The translations under genes and the position numbers were made by a program. Below, in pieces: positions 34,701-47,458 of a stretch of DNA of 64,000 nucleotides. The notes under the pieces were generated by a model, which had not been told where the DNA came from, made no database searches, and was given only the letters and a program-made list of their open reading frames with translations. Each line of letters starts with the position of its first letter. The stretch's first letter is position 1. This DNA comes from Edaphochlamys debaryana (taxonomy: Eukaryota; Chlorophyta; Chlorophyceae; Chlamydomonadales). The stretch covers positions 496,001 through 560,000 of the forward strand of contig JAEHOE010000031.1 in NCBI GenBank assembly GCA_016858145.1, read 5' to 3'.

Positions 34701-35120
34701 GCCTCCCGGGCCAGCTCCTGCTCCAGGGAGGTCAGGAAGTCGGGGCGGTCCTGCGGGGCGAAAGCGGAGTTGCGGGGAAAGAGGCGGCGGATCGGGGGCT
34801 GCGGGGTCTAGTCACGTTCCGGGCAGGCTTGGAACCGTAGAGGCCGCGAGCAGCCGCCGGCCCTCTGCCTGTCTTGGCGGGACCGTCAAGCTAGGCAGGG
34901 GCGCACGGACTGGCATTACAAGTCGCGTCAAAGCCCTGAGCCACGGCTCTCGGCTGCAGCGACAAAGCCCGGTCCCCGCAGCCCCCGCGGCCTCCCTCGA
35001 GGCACTGACCTCCATCTCGGCCGCAGCACCACTGCAGCCCGCGGCCAGCAGGAGGGCCAGTGCGGGCACGGCCAGGGCCCAGAGCAGCCCCGCGGAGGGG
35101 GCAGCTCGCCGGGCGCCCAT
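31757..35120 (-). CDS. Predicted secreted protein, orphan family, paralog 1 (411 aa)
   Basis: Thirteen minus-strand exons: 35120-35010, 34750-34534, 34197-34109, 33911-33829, 33632-33512, 33349-33302, 33178-33113, 33032-32985, 32821-32790, 32595-32527, 32404-32314, 32182-32117 and 31951-31757. The start MGARRAAPSAG was chosen because it aligns with the paralog and opens a signal peptide ending GCSGAAA. Exon 2 is acidic and ends GSARRLLQALRG. After it come a Gly/Pro-rich segment, DPIAIALRQLSI, an amphipathic helical region, a Tyr/Trp-rich segment (WTSYIYGIQYRF), a hydrophobic DLTKLVGLILKPF, DPIGSGKNL, and a helical C-terminus ending LSGLAG. The paralog at 36.2 kb has the same order and mostly identical exon lengths (83, 121, 48, 66, 69, 66). 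I recognise no domain. The role is unknown; entry into the secretory pathway is inferred from the signal peptide. Confidence 0.86.
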
Positions 35121-35666
35121 GGGAAAGCGCAGCAGAAGCGACGGGGCTTCCGCTTTGGGATGCAACGGCGTGGGGTTGCTGTCCTTCGAGTTCAGCGACA
35201 GGCGGGGGAGCCAGCGGTGCAAGACTACCAGAACAAGCTCCTCGGGGTCGCGTAGCTTGGCAGAGGCCTCCATTGCTGACATCAAAGTGTAGGCCCTGCC
35301 AAGATTCAAGCCTAGGACGATCCGATCGAAATGTTCATGCACGCACCCCACGCACACCTCTCGGCGCTGCTGACCACGTGGGACTGAAACCGCCCGCAGT
35401 ACAAGTGCGAAGGGACAAGTTGCAGTACAAGTGCGAAGACCCAGTGCGTGCGCAGAGCATGGTTCGGCCGTGGCAAGCCTCCGTTCCCACCCCACCACCG
35501 GCCAACTCACCCACACGCCATCGCATTGACCGCCGCGCTGTGTCGACCGCTGACTGCGCTGTGTCCACCCACGGTACGCTGATTGGGCTTTGCTAGGGCT
35601 GCAGCGCTGTGACGGCCCGGAAGCGCATCGTGCGCGCAGGGCGATGGGTCGAAAGGCGGGTCGCCG

Positions 35667-35671
35667 TTACA
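35667..35671 (-). terminator. TGTAA polyadenylation signal (minus strand) for the 36.2 kb gene
   Basis: TTACA on the plus strand reads TGTAA on the gene's strand, 569 nt after the stop. Confidence 0.45.
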
Positions 35672-35828
35672 CACTGAAGGCTCCACCACAGTCCCAGCCG
35701 GACGATGCCGACCGCAGAGAGCAAGCCGCACTAGTTCCGACCGAGAGAGCGCCTCGAGCATAGACAGTCCTGGATTTGGCTCACGAAGATGGCCATGATA
35801 GTATTTAGGTGACGGTGCGCCGAAATCA

Positions 35829-35864
35829 CCCCCCCCCCCCCCCCACACACACACACACACACAC
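35829..35864. repeat. Simple repeat: 16 C followed by (AC)10
   Basis: Compound microsatellite between two genes, likely length-polymorphic. Confidence 0.95.
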
Positions 35865-36239
35865 CTGACCTAAGGAGCACACGTTGCTGAGGAGTTGAGT
35901 GCACGCCCGAGCGGGCGGAAGGGGCCCAGCCGTGAGGCCGGCCATAGACACACCAAAGCGCAACTTCCACCCCTCGGCAGTGGCTCTTCCCCCTTATTCA
36001 TTCATTGTGTGGTGCACAGACGGCTGGCACCCAAGTGGCTTTTCTGATGTGATCACGCCTCCCATACCTCGGGGCCGCTCTGTCCTGCCCAGCGGCGATG
36101 CCCCTACCTTCCGTCCCGCCTACGCCCGCCGCGCCATCACCCTCCGCTTGGGTGAGCCCAACTCCCCCCTACCGCGCACAGCGCCACCAACAGCACCTCC
36201 GACCCCGAACCTCCTTCCCCCGCCTCTGCCTCTGCCGCA

Positions 36240-39200
36240 TCAGCCACGGCCCAGCGCCGAGGCCGCGCCCTGCCTCAGCAGCTGCCCCAGGCGGTTGAGC
36301 GCGTCGCTGCGGGGCCGCGTGCCGCTGCCGCCCGCCGGCACCGCCAGGGCCTTGGCCACGTTGTCTCGCATGGCGGTGGAGGCCTTGAGCAGCGCCTCCG
36401 CGTTGCGGCCCGTGCCCAGCTGGGGGCGTGTGCAGGGACGGGGCAGGAAGGGGAGGGGTTGGCAAGCAAGAAGACACAGCAAAAGGAGGGGGAGGGGCCC
36501 TGCACCCAGCGGCTAGCGACATCTAGCCCCGCGCCATCGGCAAACGCACCTTCTTGGACACGCTGGCGATTTGGTCCGCAAGCGCCGCAAGGTTCTTGCC
36601 GCTGCCGATGGGGTCCTGGGGGACGAAGGGGAGGAGCAGCAAGGGAGTCGGGCGGAAGAGAAAGACTGAGGATTGTGTCGCGGGCTTGGAGTGCTACGAC
36701 CGGTTACGGGCTGTGCTCAGGCGCAAATTGTTGTGGTGTTGGCACTGGTCCGAGGTCCCAGCTCACGTTGAACGTGGCGACGGGGGTGACGGTGAAGCGG
36801 TTGCGCTCGTCGATGGAGGCCTGGGGCGCAGGTGATAGGGGGAGCGGGGAACGAAGGGAAAGGGGTGGGCGGGAGGCGGGCGGAGCGGGACTAGGAGCCT
36901 GGCCGGGACTGTGTGCCTGTAGGGGATAGACGGGCACCCACCGCAAGGATGACGTTGGCGAGCTCGTTGAAGAAGGACCTGCGGGGTGGGGCCGGGGCCA
37001 AGGGTGCGAGTTGCTACATGGGCTCATCGGGTTTGGGAGCAGGTCAGCGGGCACACCTAGGTCACGACAACGTAGACCCTTTCCATGCATGGCAGCGAGG
37101 ATAGCGAGGGCACCCGCTCACTGCTCGAACTGGAAGGCATCGACGAAGGGGCCCAGCAGGAGGCCGATGAGCTTGTTGAGGTCGGCCAAGCTGGGAGACA
37201 AAGGGGGTCACGGGAGGAGCCGGGCAACGGGAACACCCTCAGCAGCAGGAAGCGCAACCCCAGCAGCTTCTGCGAGGGCAGCACGTTCGGATTGCGTGAC
37301 TGCTGGGAGGCTGCAAACGCTGACCTGTCAGCGGCTGCTGACTCCCAGTCTCCGACCCCCGTCACCCCCTGGGGCCCTCCGCACCTGAACAGCACTCGGT
37401 TGAGCTCCAGCTGGATGGGGTCGTTGGCCCACTGCGGTGCGCCAAGGGGGCACGGCAGGGCAGGTGAACAGGAGCAGTTGCGACCAGGGGCCCGCTCCTT
37501 CGCTCTGGAGTCTTCACGCACGCCCCAGTAGCCTAGTACCACCAGTGTGCGCCCCACCTGAATGTTGAGCGTCATCGTGCTGAAGCGGTACTGTGGGCCA
37601 CGGAGAGGGCGGCGTGGCCGGGAGGAGGGGCAGAAGTAGAGAGTCAATGCCGGTCCAAACCAAGGCACACCAGCTAAACCCTGTGTCTACAGCTGCGCCA
37701 GCAGCAGCCGCAGCCGCCCCTCGCTGCCCACCTGGATGCCGTAGTACCAGGACACCCAGGCGGAGGTGGCAGCAGTTAGGAACTTAGTGTCACGGACCTG
37801 GCAGGGTTAGCAGAGGAGGGAAAGGGGCTCGGGGGAAGGTTGCGAAAGGTCTTGCACAGGCTGCACAGCCATGGTTGGGTGACTGGTGCGTTGGCTTCTT
37901 CCCTGGCAGCAGCGGCCCTCACCTCGCGGGCGCTCAGGTCCTTGAGGGCGGCCCGGGCAACCACCAGCGCCTGAGGGGGGCAGGGCCAGAGTCGAGTGAG
38001 CCCTTGTACACAGCACTGACCCCGACCTGCTCCTGCCCGACCCCGCTCCAGCAGGCAATTGCCCCTCCCCTAGTGGCCCCGCCGCACCCGGATCTCCCGC
38101 TGCACTTGCGCCAGCTGCGTCTGCGCGTTGGCCGAGGTGAGCGCCTTGGCCTGGCGCTGCAGGTAGGTGCGCAGGCGGGCCAGCTCGGCGTCGATGGCCT
38201 TGGTGCCCCTGGGGGTGGAGGGGAGGAAGGTTAAGGGGTGGAGGAAGGTGAAGGTGTGAAGGAAGGAGGGGCTGGAGAGCAGAGGCAGGTGTGCGGAAGG
38301 AGCAGCCGCGGTGGAGAGACGGCATCTCGCACGTGGCAGACATGTGCTCACAGCTTGATGGCGTCCTGTACGGCGGTGCCGTACGCAGCGATGGCGATGA
38401 TGGACAGCTGGCGCAGCGCGATGGCGATGGGGTCCTGGGGGATTCGCAGGTGCCAGGCTGGAGCCGTGCAAGGAGAGTTGCAGGGAGGATGGACTAATCA
38501 TGGCCACCCACACGCCTCTAGCACCCCTAACCGTATCTCCCTCCGCCCCTGCCTCCCCTCCCTCCCCCAGCTCCTCATCACCTGAGCGCGCACGACGTAG
38601 CTGGCGAAGGGGCCCAGGCCCGCGCCGCCCGGACCCGGGATGCGGCCGCCGGCGCCCGGGAAGCCGGGGATGAGCGAGAGGCCGGGCAGTGGGCCGCCTG
38701 CGGACGACAAGAACGGGGCGGGACGCGCCTGGGTCAACACGGCCCACATCTACAGCACCTCTTGGCCAGCTGCGCAGAGGGCTGGGGCCCTCAGCCCCCG
38801 CACGCCTGGAGCGCCTCCACCCATCCAGCCTTGCGGGTCTCACCCAGGACAGATTTGAGCATGCGGCGCGACTGTCCGTCCAGCAGGCCCTCGGACTCCA
38901 TCTCGTCCAGGGGAAGCTCGTCCAGCTCGAGGGGGCGGCGGTGGGCGCCGGAGAGCGTGGCCGCGGCGGCGGCGTCCAGGCCCCCGGGGGCGAGGAGGTC
39001 CTGCGAGGGGCGGCCATGGGGCGGCGCGAGGCGTCAGGTGGCAAGACACTGCCAGTGCAACGGTGCGTGCAGGAGCGTAAGCACATCGGCTGAGTCCGTA
39101 AGGACTAGTGCTCTCGGTTGACAGCGCGGGTCTGGGACGTGTGCATGTGTCTGGGGCTGCCGCGACTCGGCGCACGATCTTCCTTCCACTTCACGCGCCT

Positions 39201-39341
39201 CCCACCGTGGCCCCCTACCGTGCTGCCTTGCAGCTCCGCCGCGGCGCCCGAGCAGCCGCTCAGCAGCAGCAGCAGCGCGGCGGGCAGCGCCCAGGCCATG
39301 AGCAGGCCGGGGGCGCGACGGCAGCGGGGGCGGTCGCCCAT
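36240..39341 (-). CDS. Predicted secreted protein, orphan family, paralog 2 (399 aa)
   Basis: Fourteen minus-strand exons: 39341-39219, 39000-38844, 38697-38582, 38434-38352, 38208-38088, 37970-37923, 37797-37732, 37590-37558, 37431-37385, 37190-37122, 36978-36942, 36820-36767, 36615-36550 and 36419-36240. The start MGDRPRCRR leads into a signal peptide ending SGCSGAAA, nearly identical to the paralog's. Exon 2 ends with SRRMLKSVLG where the paralog has the RRLLQ motif. Shared landmarks include DPIAIALRQLSI, IDAELARL, WVSWYYGIQYRF, LNRVLFR, DLNKLIGLLLGPF and DPIGSGKNL. It has one more intron than the paralog (37+54 nt here versus one 91-nt exon), and another intron sits 15 nt away from its counterpart. 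The C-terminus ends ASALGRG. The function is unknown. It is divergently arranged with the 39.7 kb gene. Confidence 0.86.
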
Positions 39342-39714
39342 GGTGGTACTCCTGTGCAGGTGAGCTCAGTGGGTGGGCGGTGTGTACTTAGGCTTAAGCG
39401 CGGCGTCGAAATGGCAAAGTCTTACCGGAGCATGTCGGGCCCGGCCTGCACGACCACCCTAGGACGGGACAACGCCTATGTCTGACCCGCACGACCCTGC
39501 TGACTTCATTGCGATATTCCGCCGCCCTGCGATATTGCGCTCACTGCGTCTAGCAGCTCCATAGCGGCGCACTAGACACAAAGCACCGCTTCCCGTCAGC
39601 GCGACTCAGCGCCGCTGCACACCTCCGAGAGTCGGTACCCCGCCACTGCATCCGAGAGTCGGTACCCCGCCACTGCATCCCCGCAGCCCGCCCCAGCAAC
39701 CCCTCTGCTCGACA
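39342..39714. promoter_or_regulatory. Short bidirectional promoter region with a 27-bp tandem duplication
   Basis: Only 373 bp separate the start codons of two divergent secreted-protein genes. A perfect 27-bp tandem duplication lies at 39624-39650 and 39651-39677 (core gagagtcggtaccccgcc), ending 37 bp before the plus-strand ATG. It may lie in the 5' UTR or proximal promoter. Coordinated expression of the two genes is an inference. Confidence 0.55.
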
Positions 39715-42700
39715 ATGGCGCCTCGCGCTCTCGGCCGCAGCCGCGGCCGGTCGGCGCTTGGCGCTGCCGCAGCCCTCGCGGCCCTGATCCTGCTTCTGTT
39801 CAGCGGCGCCTCGGCCCAGGCCGACCCAGCGGCGGAGTCCGCTTCCGCCACCACCGCCGACGCCGCCGCACAGCAGGCGGCGGCGGAGGCAGCGGCAGTG
39901 GACCAGGCCCAGGAGGAGCAGGGCCTCGAGGCGGCGGCGGCCATGGCGGCCACCGTGGGCGGCGGGCTGCAGACGCTGCAGCCGCCGGCCGCCACCACGG
40001 GTGCCAACACCACCGGATCGACCGCCAACGCAACCGTCACACAGCTCACGGTGGGTCGGGGCTGTGGGCTCACACCGGTGGTATCGCGGTGCAGCCCTTT
40101 GAGCCGCTTGCTGGTATATCTGCCTTGGCGGGCTCTGAGGCAAGATGCCGACATGCCCATACCGAACCCACCCTGCCCCCGGCCCCCCAGTGCGTCTCCT
40201 ACGCCGCCAACACCACCGCCGGCACCAACCCCGCACTGGCGCTGTCCCGCGACGGCGGCGAGGCCGGCAGCAGCGTGCTGGTGGGCGAGGTGCTGGGCTC
40301 CTCCGTGGGGCCGGTGGAGGTGCGCGACCTGGCCCTAGACCACCCCCGCGTGGGGCTGCTGAGGGTGAGCGGGGGAAGGGGCGCGAGGGATGAGAGTGGG
40401 TCAAGCGGCGGAAGGGGAGATCGCGGGGAGAACTGGAGCCTAGATGACCACCCAGACCCAGCTCAGTGCTTGCTGCGCTTCTCGCTTCCGTCTGCACCCC
40501 CCGCCGCCCCCAGGTGACGCTCCACTGGCTGCCCTTCAACGCCTCCCTGCCCGAGCTGGACGCCCCCCCGCCCCCCGCCGACGCCGCCAACCCCCCCACC
40601 AGCCTGGCCCGCGCCGTGGAGGAGGCCGCGGTCGCCACCGTGGTGCTCAAGCGAGCGCGCCAGGTGCGGGTGGAGGGGAGTGAGGAGGTTGGGACGCAGT
40701 TGGCGGCTAAATGGACTGGACTTCTAAGCCCCCGCCTTGGCTCCTCATGATCTGGCTTGTCAAATCCGGCACGATTGCCTACTGACGCTGGTCCACTTGC
40801 CCCTCCCGCCTCCCTCCTATCCACCCCCTGCCTGCCCCCACCCCAGGGCGGCAACGGCGCCAACCTGGCCTCCGCCTCCTTCACGGACGCCGCCCGCGAC
40901 CCCCTGCCCACCACCGCCGACCAGGGCAACGACCTGGCGGGCATATGGGAGTGAGCGGGGGAGGGGAGGAAGAGGACGGCAGGGGCAAGCAATGTTCCGG
41001 GGGGGAGGCCTGGAGGTGCGGGGGCCAGCAGGTTGCGGGAGACCCAGGTGCGTGGGACGGGGAAGGGGAAGGCGGCATGCTAACTGGCCTGCCTCCTCTC
41101 CTCCACGCCCTTCCTCGCCAGGCCCGCCACGCCCCTGTACAGCTTCGCCGCCGCCAAGGTCTCCTCCAAGGGCCGCTGGGTGCTGGTGGTCGAGGACGTG
41201 GGCGGACGCCCCAGCAAGTGAGTGCCCTCCCCATGGTGTGCTGTTGTTTGTGCAAGTAGCTGGCTGTGAAGGTGGCTCATGCTGAGACTGACCTGAAAGA
41301 GTTGGCCACATTGTACCGATGAGCTGGACCCCGACCCCGCTTCCTGCCCACGCCCCCAGCCGCACGCTGGTGCTCCGCGGCTGGAGCCTGGTGCTGTGCC
41401 CCCCCGCCAACGGCACCTTGCCGGCAAACCTGGCCGAGCAGATGGTGAGGGAGTGGGGGATAGGGCACCTGAGTCATGACACGCCTAGTGTTCCTTCTCC
41501 GCCTGCCCTGGGGATCGACACACGACCACGACCCACATGACACATGTTTCCTGCTCCGTCGGCCCTCTCACCCATCCATCTCCTGGTCCTGCCCTTCACC
41601 ATCTCTGCGCCGTGGATGGGGCCCGACGCCCTCCGTCCCCCCGCCCCCGCCCCCGCCCCCCAGGCCCAGCAGGCCTTCCTGACCACCCAGGGCGGTGCCA
41701 TCAGCGCCAGCTCCGGCGCCGGGCTCTTCGGCGCCAGCGGCCTGGGCTCGCTGCTGCCCGCGGGCGGCACCCTCACCACCGTCTCCTCCACCACCGAATA
41801 CCTGAGTGGGTGGCGGTTCGGGGAGAGAGCAGTTGGGGGCACGGGGGGGTGCGGCGTTGGACCTCGGCACAGCACTGAAGACAGCGCAGGCAAGCCCTGA
41901 CCTCACATGCCTCACAAGCTCACATGATGACAACGTGACAACGTCGGGTTGCTGTATCGTTGAGTCCGGTTACTCATGTCTAAACCTGCCACCCTCTCAC
42001 CCTCCGCCCCGCAGCCTACTCCGACCTCGCCGACCAGGCTGTGGACGGTGGGTGCCGTGGGGCCGTGGGTGCGGGTGCCGGGGCAGAGCACACAGCGCGT
42101 CTGCTCCTTGAGGTACCTTGCTCACGCCTCCCCTCACCCCCCTCTCCCCCATGCCCCTCCCCCTTCAGCCTACGTGGCCGGTGTGGACAATGCCCAGGCG
42201 CTGCTGGGGCTGCCCTACCAGCCCACGCCCATCCTCACGCAGGTGCTGCCGTGGGTGGAGCTGCTCACAGGTGCGCACGTGGGGAGCGGGTCCGGGCGGG
42301 GTGCGAGGGTAGAAGGAAGGATTAAGACCGGTAAGGTGGCGTTAGGAGAGGTGGACGCGCTCGCCTTGGGCCTCAATCTTCCCTTCGCTTTCTGGTCGTG
42401 TGGTTGCCTACCGGCTTCAGTCTGGGACCTTTCTTCTCCCCATTGGCACCCCCCCTATCCCCCCAGGCCTCACTGACCTGACGCTGCAGAACACCGTGTG
42501 GCCGGGCAAGATCGTGGCATACGCCCTGCAGCTGGAGGTGAGCGGGTGTCGGGGGGAAGGAGGAGGAGGCTGGTGTGAAGGGCTCGAGGGAAGATCGTGC
42601 GTGGGGCACACAAGCAGTTTGAGCAGTAGCGTCAAGCGTGGCTCCATCTCTTGACCGCTTGGGCCGCTGTTCCTGTGGTTGCTGTTTCGAAACCCTGCAG

Positions 42701-45700
42701 CTGTTCGTGCGGCAGAGGGAGGCGGCTGCAGCCAAGGCCAGTAACTCGAGCAGTGGTTCCGGCACCGGCTCTGGCAGTGGCGGGTCAGGCTCCGGCTCCG
42801 GCAACAACAACAACGATGGCGAGACGCCCAACTGCGGTGTTGTCGGTGAGTGCTGAGGCCATGGCTCTCTCAGCCCTCCCTACCCAGCCATACACCTGAC
42901 CTTTCCCCTGTCCACCATTGCCCTCCGTTCCCTGACGCATGGCATGCATCATGCTCCCTCCCCGCCCACCAACCCACCCGTCTCCTCCTCCCTCCTCCTC
43001 CCTCCTCCTCCCCCCAGACGGCCCCCGCGGCAAGGTGGTCGTCAACAAGAAGCTGCTGCAGCGGGAGGTCTGCGCCGCCCTCATGCCCCCGCAGTACGCG
43101 CAGTACACCCGACCGGGCGCCATGGGATCCTCCGGATTTTCCGGATCTGGATCCACGCGCGACGCCAGCGGCGACGGCACCGTCGGCCAAGGCCCGGACG
43201 CTGACGCGGACGCCAGCGACGGCGCAGACTCTGAGTCGGACGATGAGAACGAGGTCGTTGGAAGGGCTCTGTCGGATGACTCCGAGGCCGCCACGTGGCT
43301 GGACGCCCCCGGCCTGCGCCTGCGCACGCCCCTGCGCCCGCTGGACTTCACCCCCCGCATCGCGCCCCGCGAGGCCACCGACGCAGTGCTGCGCCGCGGA
43401 CCCCTGGCGGGCGCGGGCGTGGGCGCGGGCGGCGTGCGGGAGCAGCTCAGCCCGCTGAACGCCGTGGGCGGCGGCGCGGCGGCGGCTGGCCTGGGCGCGC
43501 CGCGCCTGGGCGAGCCCTTCCCCGCCCCCAACGCCGCCACGCGCATCGTCACCAACGCATTCAACGTGAGCCTGGGGGGCTGGGGAGTGGGAACCCGTGC
43601 TGGGCCGCGGCGTTGCATGGACCGGCGCTCTTGCTGGGGGCATTCTCATTGGTCAGCCTCACCACTGCATCCACGTCGAAGGTGGGGCCCCTCCATTCCT
43701 AGAAGGCTCCAGCCCCTTGACTCCCCTGTCTTCCTACCCTTCCCCCCAGGCCTTCACCACGGATTCCTACAACGAGGCTATGGACAAGGAGCTGGAGGTG
43801 GGGGGGGAGGGGGAGGGGGGGTTTCCCCTGGGGGCGCTGGGGCCGACGAGTTGCTAGCAGGCGTCCGCAGGGCACGGCTGGCGTGCCTTTCGCGCCTACT
43901 TTTTTTCCCTGACCAACCTCTGCACCCCTTCCCCGTCGCCCCCACCATCACCACCCCTCCCGCCCAGGCCCGTATCGCGGACGTGGACCGCATGGGTTTG
44001 CTGCTGGACGCCGCCGCCTCCTCCCCCGCCGTGCTGCGCGCGGGCCCGGCGGGCAAGGACTCGGCCAAGGCGCTCAAGGAGGGCACCAACATGGTCAAGG
44101 AGGTGCTCAAGGTGGGGGCGAGGAGGTTTGGAGGGGGAACAAGGGGCAACTGTGAGTGTGGCGCCAATCCACGTCCGCTGACCTGGTCGCACTGCCGTCC
44201 GGCTCCTCCCCGTCCTTCCTCTTCCCCCTTCCCCCCCTCTCTCCCCCCAGGCCGGCCAGGACGCCATCAAGCGCATGCGCGACAAGCACCTGCGCAACAA
44301 GACGCAGGAGTGGCTCAAGAACGGAGGCATAAAGAAGGTGGGGCCGCAATGCATTGCTGAAGGCCGCCCGCTGGGGGGAGCTGGCTGTCAGTACGCGCCT
44401 GGAGCTGGGGGCCGTTGCCAGGACCCAAGGCCTTGGGCGTACGCTCCACAGCCCGGGCTCTCTACCCCCATCCCGCCCTCCTCATGCTGCCCACCCCTGC
44501 GCACCCCCTCCCACCCCCTCTCACCCCAGGAGATGGACGGCATGAACAAGGCCAGCGGCTCGGGCAGCCTCAGCAACCGCTTCATCTTCAACTTCCAGCG
44601 CATCCGCCTCAGCTTCCGCTTCAGCCCGCAGGACGGGTTCCAGGTGGGGGGCAGGTCGGCGTAGCGGGGCATCCTAGCGCTGAGGGGAACTGGGGCAAGC
44701 GTGGCGCTGAGTGGCGGCCGTGGCAGGGCCATGCCTCCCAGAGGGGACCATGTGGTAGAGCACGTGCGCCGCCTCTCCAGGGCGTGTCAGGGCCACCCAC
44801 CATGCCCCCTTTTCCCTCTGCGCCCCTTCCCTCCCTCCCGCCCGCCCCCCGCTGCCCCCCAGTTCACCTTCATCCAGTGGCTCTACAACCTGGCGGACGT
44901 CAACAACATCATCTCCACCGTCCAGGCGCTCGAGGTGGGGCCTCCGAAACGGGCTGATTCGTGTTGATTTTAGCACCCCGCCGGTGCAGGAGGGGAGCGC
45001 GGGCACTTGGAGCGCGGTGGTGGAGCCAAGCTTGTGTTAACTCGTTGCAGCGCTTTACCCAATCCCTCACCCTTGCCCCCGCCCCGCAGAAGCTGGACAT
45101 GGCTGCCAACGGCCAATACAACCAGACCGGCAAGGGTGAGGCTTTGGGGGAGGGGGCAAGGCACGTGCTCATGTGCACAGACTGCACCGGCCTCCGTCAA
45201 AACGCTTCCCACCTAACAGCCGCGCCATTCTGTTCTCGATCGCACTCGCACACGCAATCTGCTACAACCGACCCCTCACGCCGCCCCTCTCCACCCCTCT
45301 CCTCCCAGGCGCCAAGGGCGGCAAGTTCGAGTCCCGGCTGGACAAGCAGCAGAAGGAGCAGGACAAGCGGGACAAGGCGGCCAAGGGCCTGCTGGAGCCC
45401 CTCAACACCCGCAGCCCCAGCCCCAGCGTCAGCACCCGCTCCGCCAACCCCGCCTCTGACGCCGGCAACGACACGGATGCCGACGTGGACGCGGGCCCCG
45501 GCCGCCGCCTGCTGGGCGCCAAGCTGCTGCCCACGGGCGAGACCGTCGGTGGGTGCGGGCTGGAGGCGCAGGCATATAGTGAAGGGGAGATACCGTACAC
45601 ACCTGCCTGTCTGTGGTATGCTCAGCTGGGAGAGTTGTCAGGCTCGAAGACGCACCGGGGGCATTACCCCCGCTTGGTGCTCAGCAACCAGTTTGTGGGG

Positions 45701-46173
45701 ACGTCCCTAGCTCTCCATCCACTCATGCACCCGATAGCCCTGCACTGCACTCCTCGCCTAACCCCCCTGCGCCCCCGCCGCCCCGCTACCACGTCCCGCA
45801 GACCAGTGGATGGCCCGCACCATTGGGGACGCGAACGCGCTCGCCAAGAAGGCGCTGTCCAACATCCCCCTGCCGGACACCATCGGTGGGTGGGGGCGGC
45901 GCGGGGAACGCAGGGGCGCAGAGCGGGCAGGAAAGGTGCAGGGAGGGTCGGCACGCGTGTCCGCCTGATTGCACCTTTGGCCGCGCGTTGCTTTGGCCGC
46001 AATCATAACGGCCGCCCCCGGCCTGCTGGGGGCGCAGGGCGGGCAAGGGAGGTGCGGGGCAGGGCGCGCGTGTCCGCCTGGCGTCACCGGGCTCTGGTGG
46101 CATCAAGCCCTAAGCACACACCCGGCTGCCTCCCCGCGCCGCCGCAGGCAAGCACCGCCGTATGTCCGCCTAA
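39715..46173 (+). CDS. Large predicted secreted protein, orphan family, paralog 1 (948 aa)
   Basis: Twenty-one exons: 39715-40050, 40191-40364, 40514-40663, 40847-40950, 41122-41217, 41360-41444, 41664-41805, 42015-42047, 42169-42270, 42467-42537, 42701-42845, 43018-43565, 43750-43797, 43968-44111, 44251-44337, 44530-44643, 44863-44934, 45090-45135, 45309-45548, 45802-45885 and 46148-46173. The protein has a signal peptide (ALILLLFSGASA), then an Ala-rich segment with NTT/NAT sequons. Next come repeated beta-like segments (SSKGRWVLVVEDVG, WSLVLCPP), LPWVELL, VWPGKIVAYALQLE, a Gly/Ser/Asn linker, an acidic Ser/Asp-rich block, helical segments, an aromatic IRLSFRFSP region, a Lys-rich stretch and GRRLLG. 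It ends HRRMSA. The paralog at 48.2 kb is collinear throughout. I recognise no domain. It may be an extracellular matrix or wall protein, which is an inference only. Confidence 0.86.
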
Positions 46174-47458
46174 GGAGCGCCGCCAAGGGGCACGGGGCCA
46201 CGAGGGGCCATCCACGTGGTGTCGTTCTCGATCGTGGCCTCCGCGATTGCCCTCGCGGCATTGTCAGTTTCGCACAGGAGGGGATAGGAAGCACGGGGAA
46301 TAAGGCACCTGATATCCTAATAGAGGGCCTGGTACTCCTTGAAGGGGGGTCCAGTGAGCTTTGGAAACGAGCAAGCGGTAGGGTGGCCCTGGAGAATGGG
46401 ATGTTCTGGGGCGTGGGTGACGTAGGGTTTCTGCCTTGGTCTGTGATCGGTCTTGATCTCGTAAGTCTTGCATGGCATTGCTCCCTCGCCTTCCCTTGCG
46501 CTGACCGGTTCTTCCTAGTTTGGGTTAGCGCATTAGGGGGTTGGTTGAGTTGGAGGTAGGCGCATTCTTTGCCGTCCCGCACGCGTGGCTACGGGGACGC
46601 CAGGATGCCCCGCCATACATGTGACTGCTGATACCACCCAGCGGCCCCACCCGCTTGGAGCCTATGAAGCAAAAGGCACGGAGGCTCAGCGGGGGTGCAC
46701 TGAAGAGCACTGCCTGGGGTGGGGGCCGCGTGGGTTTCGGCGAGTGCATGGTCGGGGCGGTTCCGGCGGCTCAGCGGTTTTCGCCGCGCACCCACCTTTA
46801 TGCATATGCAGCATGGACAGCTGCTTTCCTCGCCCTATGTGCGTTGGTGTGACTCGTTAACGAGCTTAGGTGTCTTTCCAGTGATATTGCTGCGGTGCAA
46901 GTTTGGTGAAGAGCCCCGGTAGATGGGCGGAGGCGCCTTGAGGGGGCCGGCCTTGCGGCAAAGCACGGAGGCGCAGGGTTGAGGCAAATCGCGAGCCCGT
47001 TGTCGGATAAGGTGATCATCGGGGGGGTTGGGGTAAGAGGGAGTGGGGCACGGGGCAAAGCGGAGCTGGTTGTTGTCAGCCCGCTTGGCCAATTTGGCCC
47101 AAGGTTCGGGAGCTTGATCCCCAGGTTGTCTCTATGAGGGCTGGATTGGGAGCAGCGCTGCCGTGTGACTCCAAGCTGCTGGCGTGCGTGTGCCTCGGTG
47201 CCGTGAACAAAGCGTGTGGAGAGGAACTCGCAATGAACAAAGCTGCGCGGGCTTCCCCTGTGTAAGCACTGAGGACTGCAAGGACTCGTCATTGTCGACA
47301 AACCCGAGGCATAAGCCGCCAAGGCCGAGAGGGTGTGTGCGTTTGCCCCGGCTTGCTCCGCTCAGCTGAGTTGCCAGATTCACGCCAAGCCCCCCACCGC
47401 TTCTGCCCGTCCCCAGGCGCTGGCCAGACCCACCGAGCACCGAGGCAAGCAAGGCGCC
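46174..47458. other. 3' UTR and spacer after the 39.7 kb gene
   Basis: No convincing coding exon. The only TGTAA I found is at 47261, which would give a long 1.09 kb 3' UTR. Confidence 0.45.
47261..47265 (+). terminator. Possible TGTAA polyadenylation signal for the 39.7 kb gene
   Basis: TGTAA at 1087 nt after the stop; it could instead be a chance match. Confidence 0.3.

Larger units (their letters stand above)
35121..36239. other. Spacer between the two tandem paralogs
   Basis: It contains the 3' UTR of the 36.2 kb gene, a C16(AC)10 simple repeat, and the promoter and 5' UTR of the 31.8 kb gene. No additional gene is supported. Confidence 0.5.

Noticed and set aside
39550..40992. 480-codon open frame on the minus strand
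   Set aside because: It is the mirror of the first exons of the 39.7 kb gene, whose plus-strand frames have a signal peptide, good splice sites and a collinear paralog.
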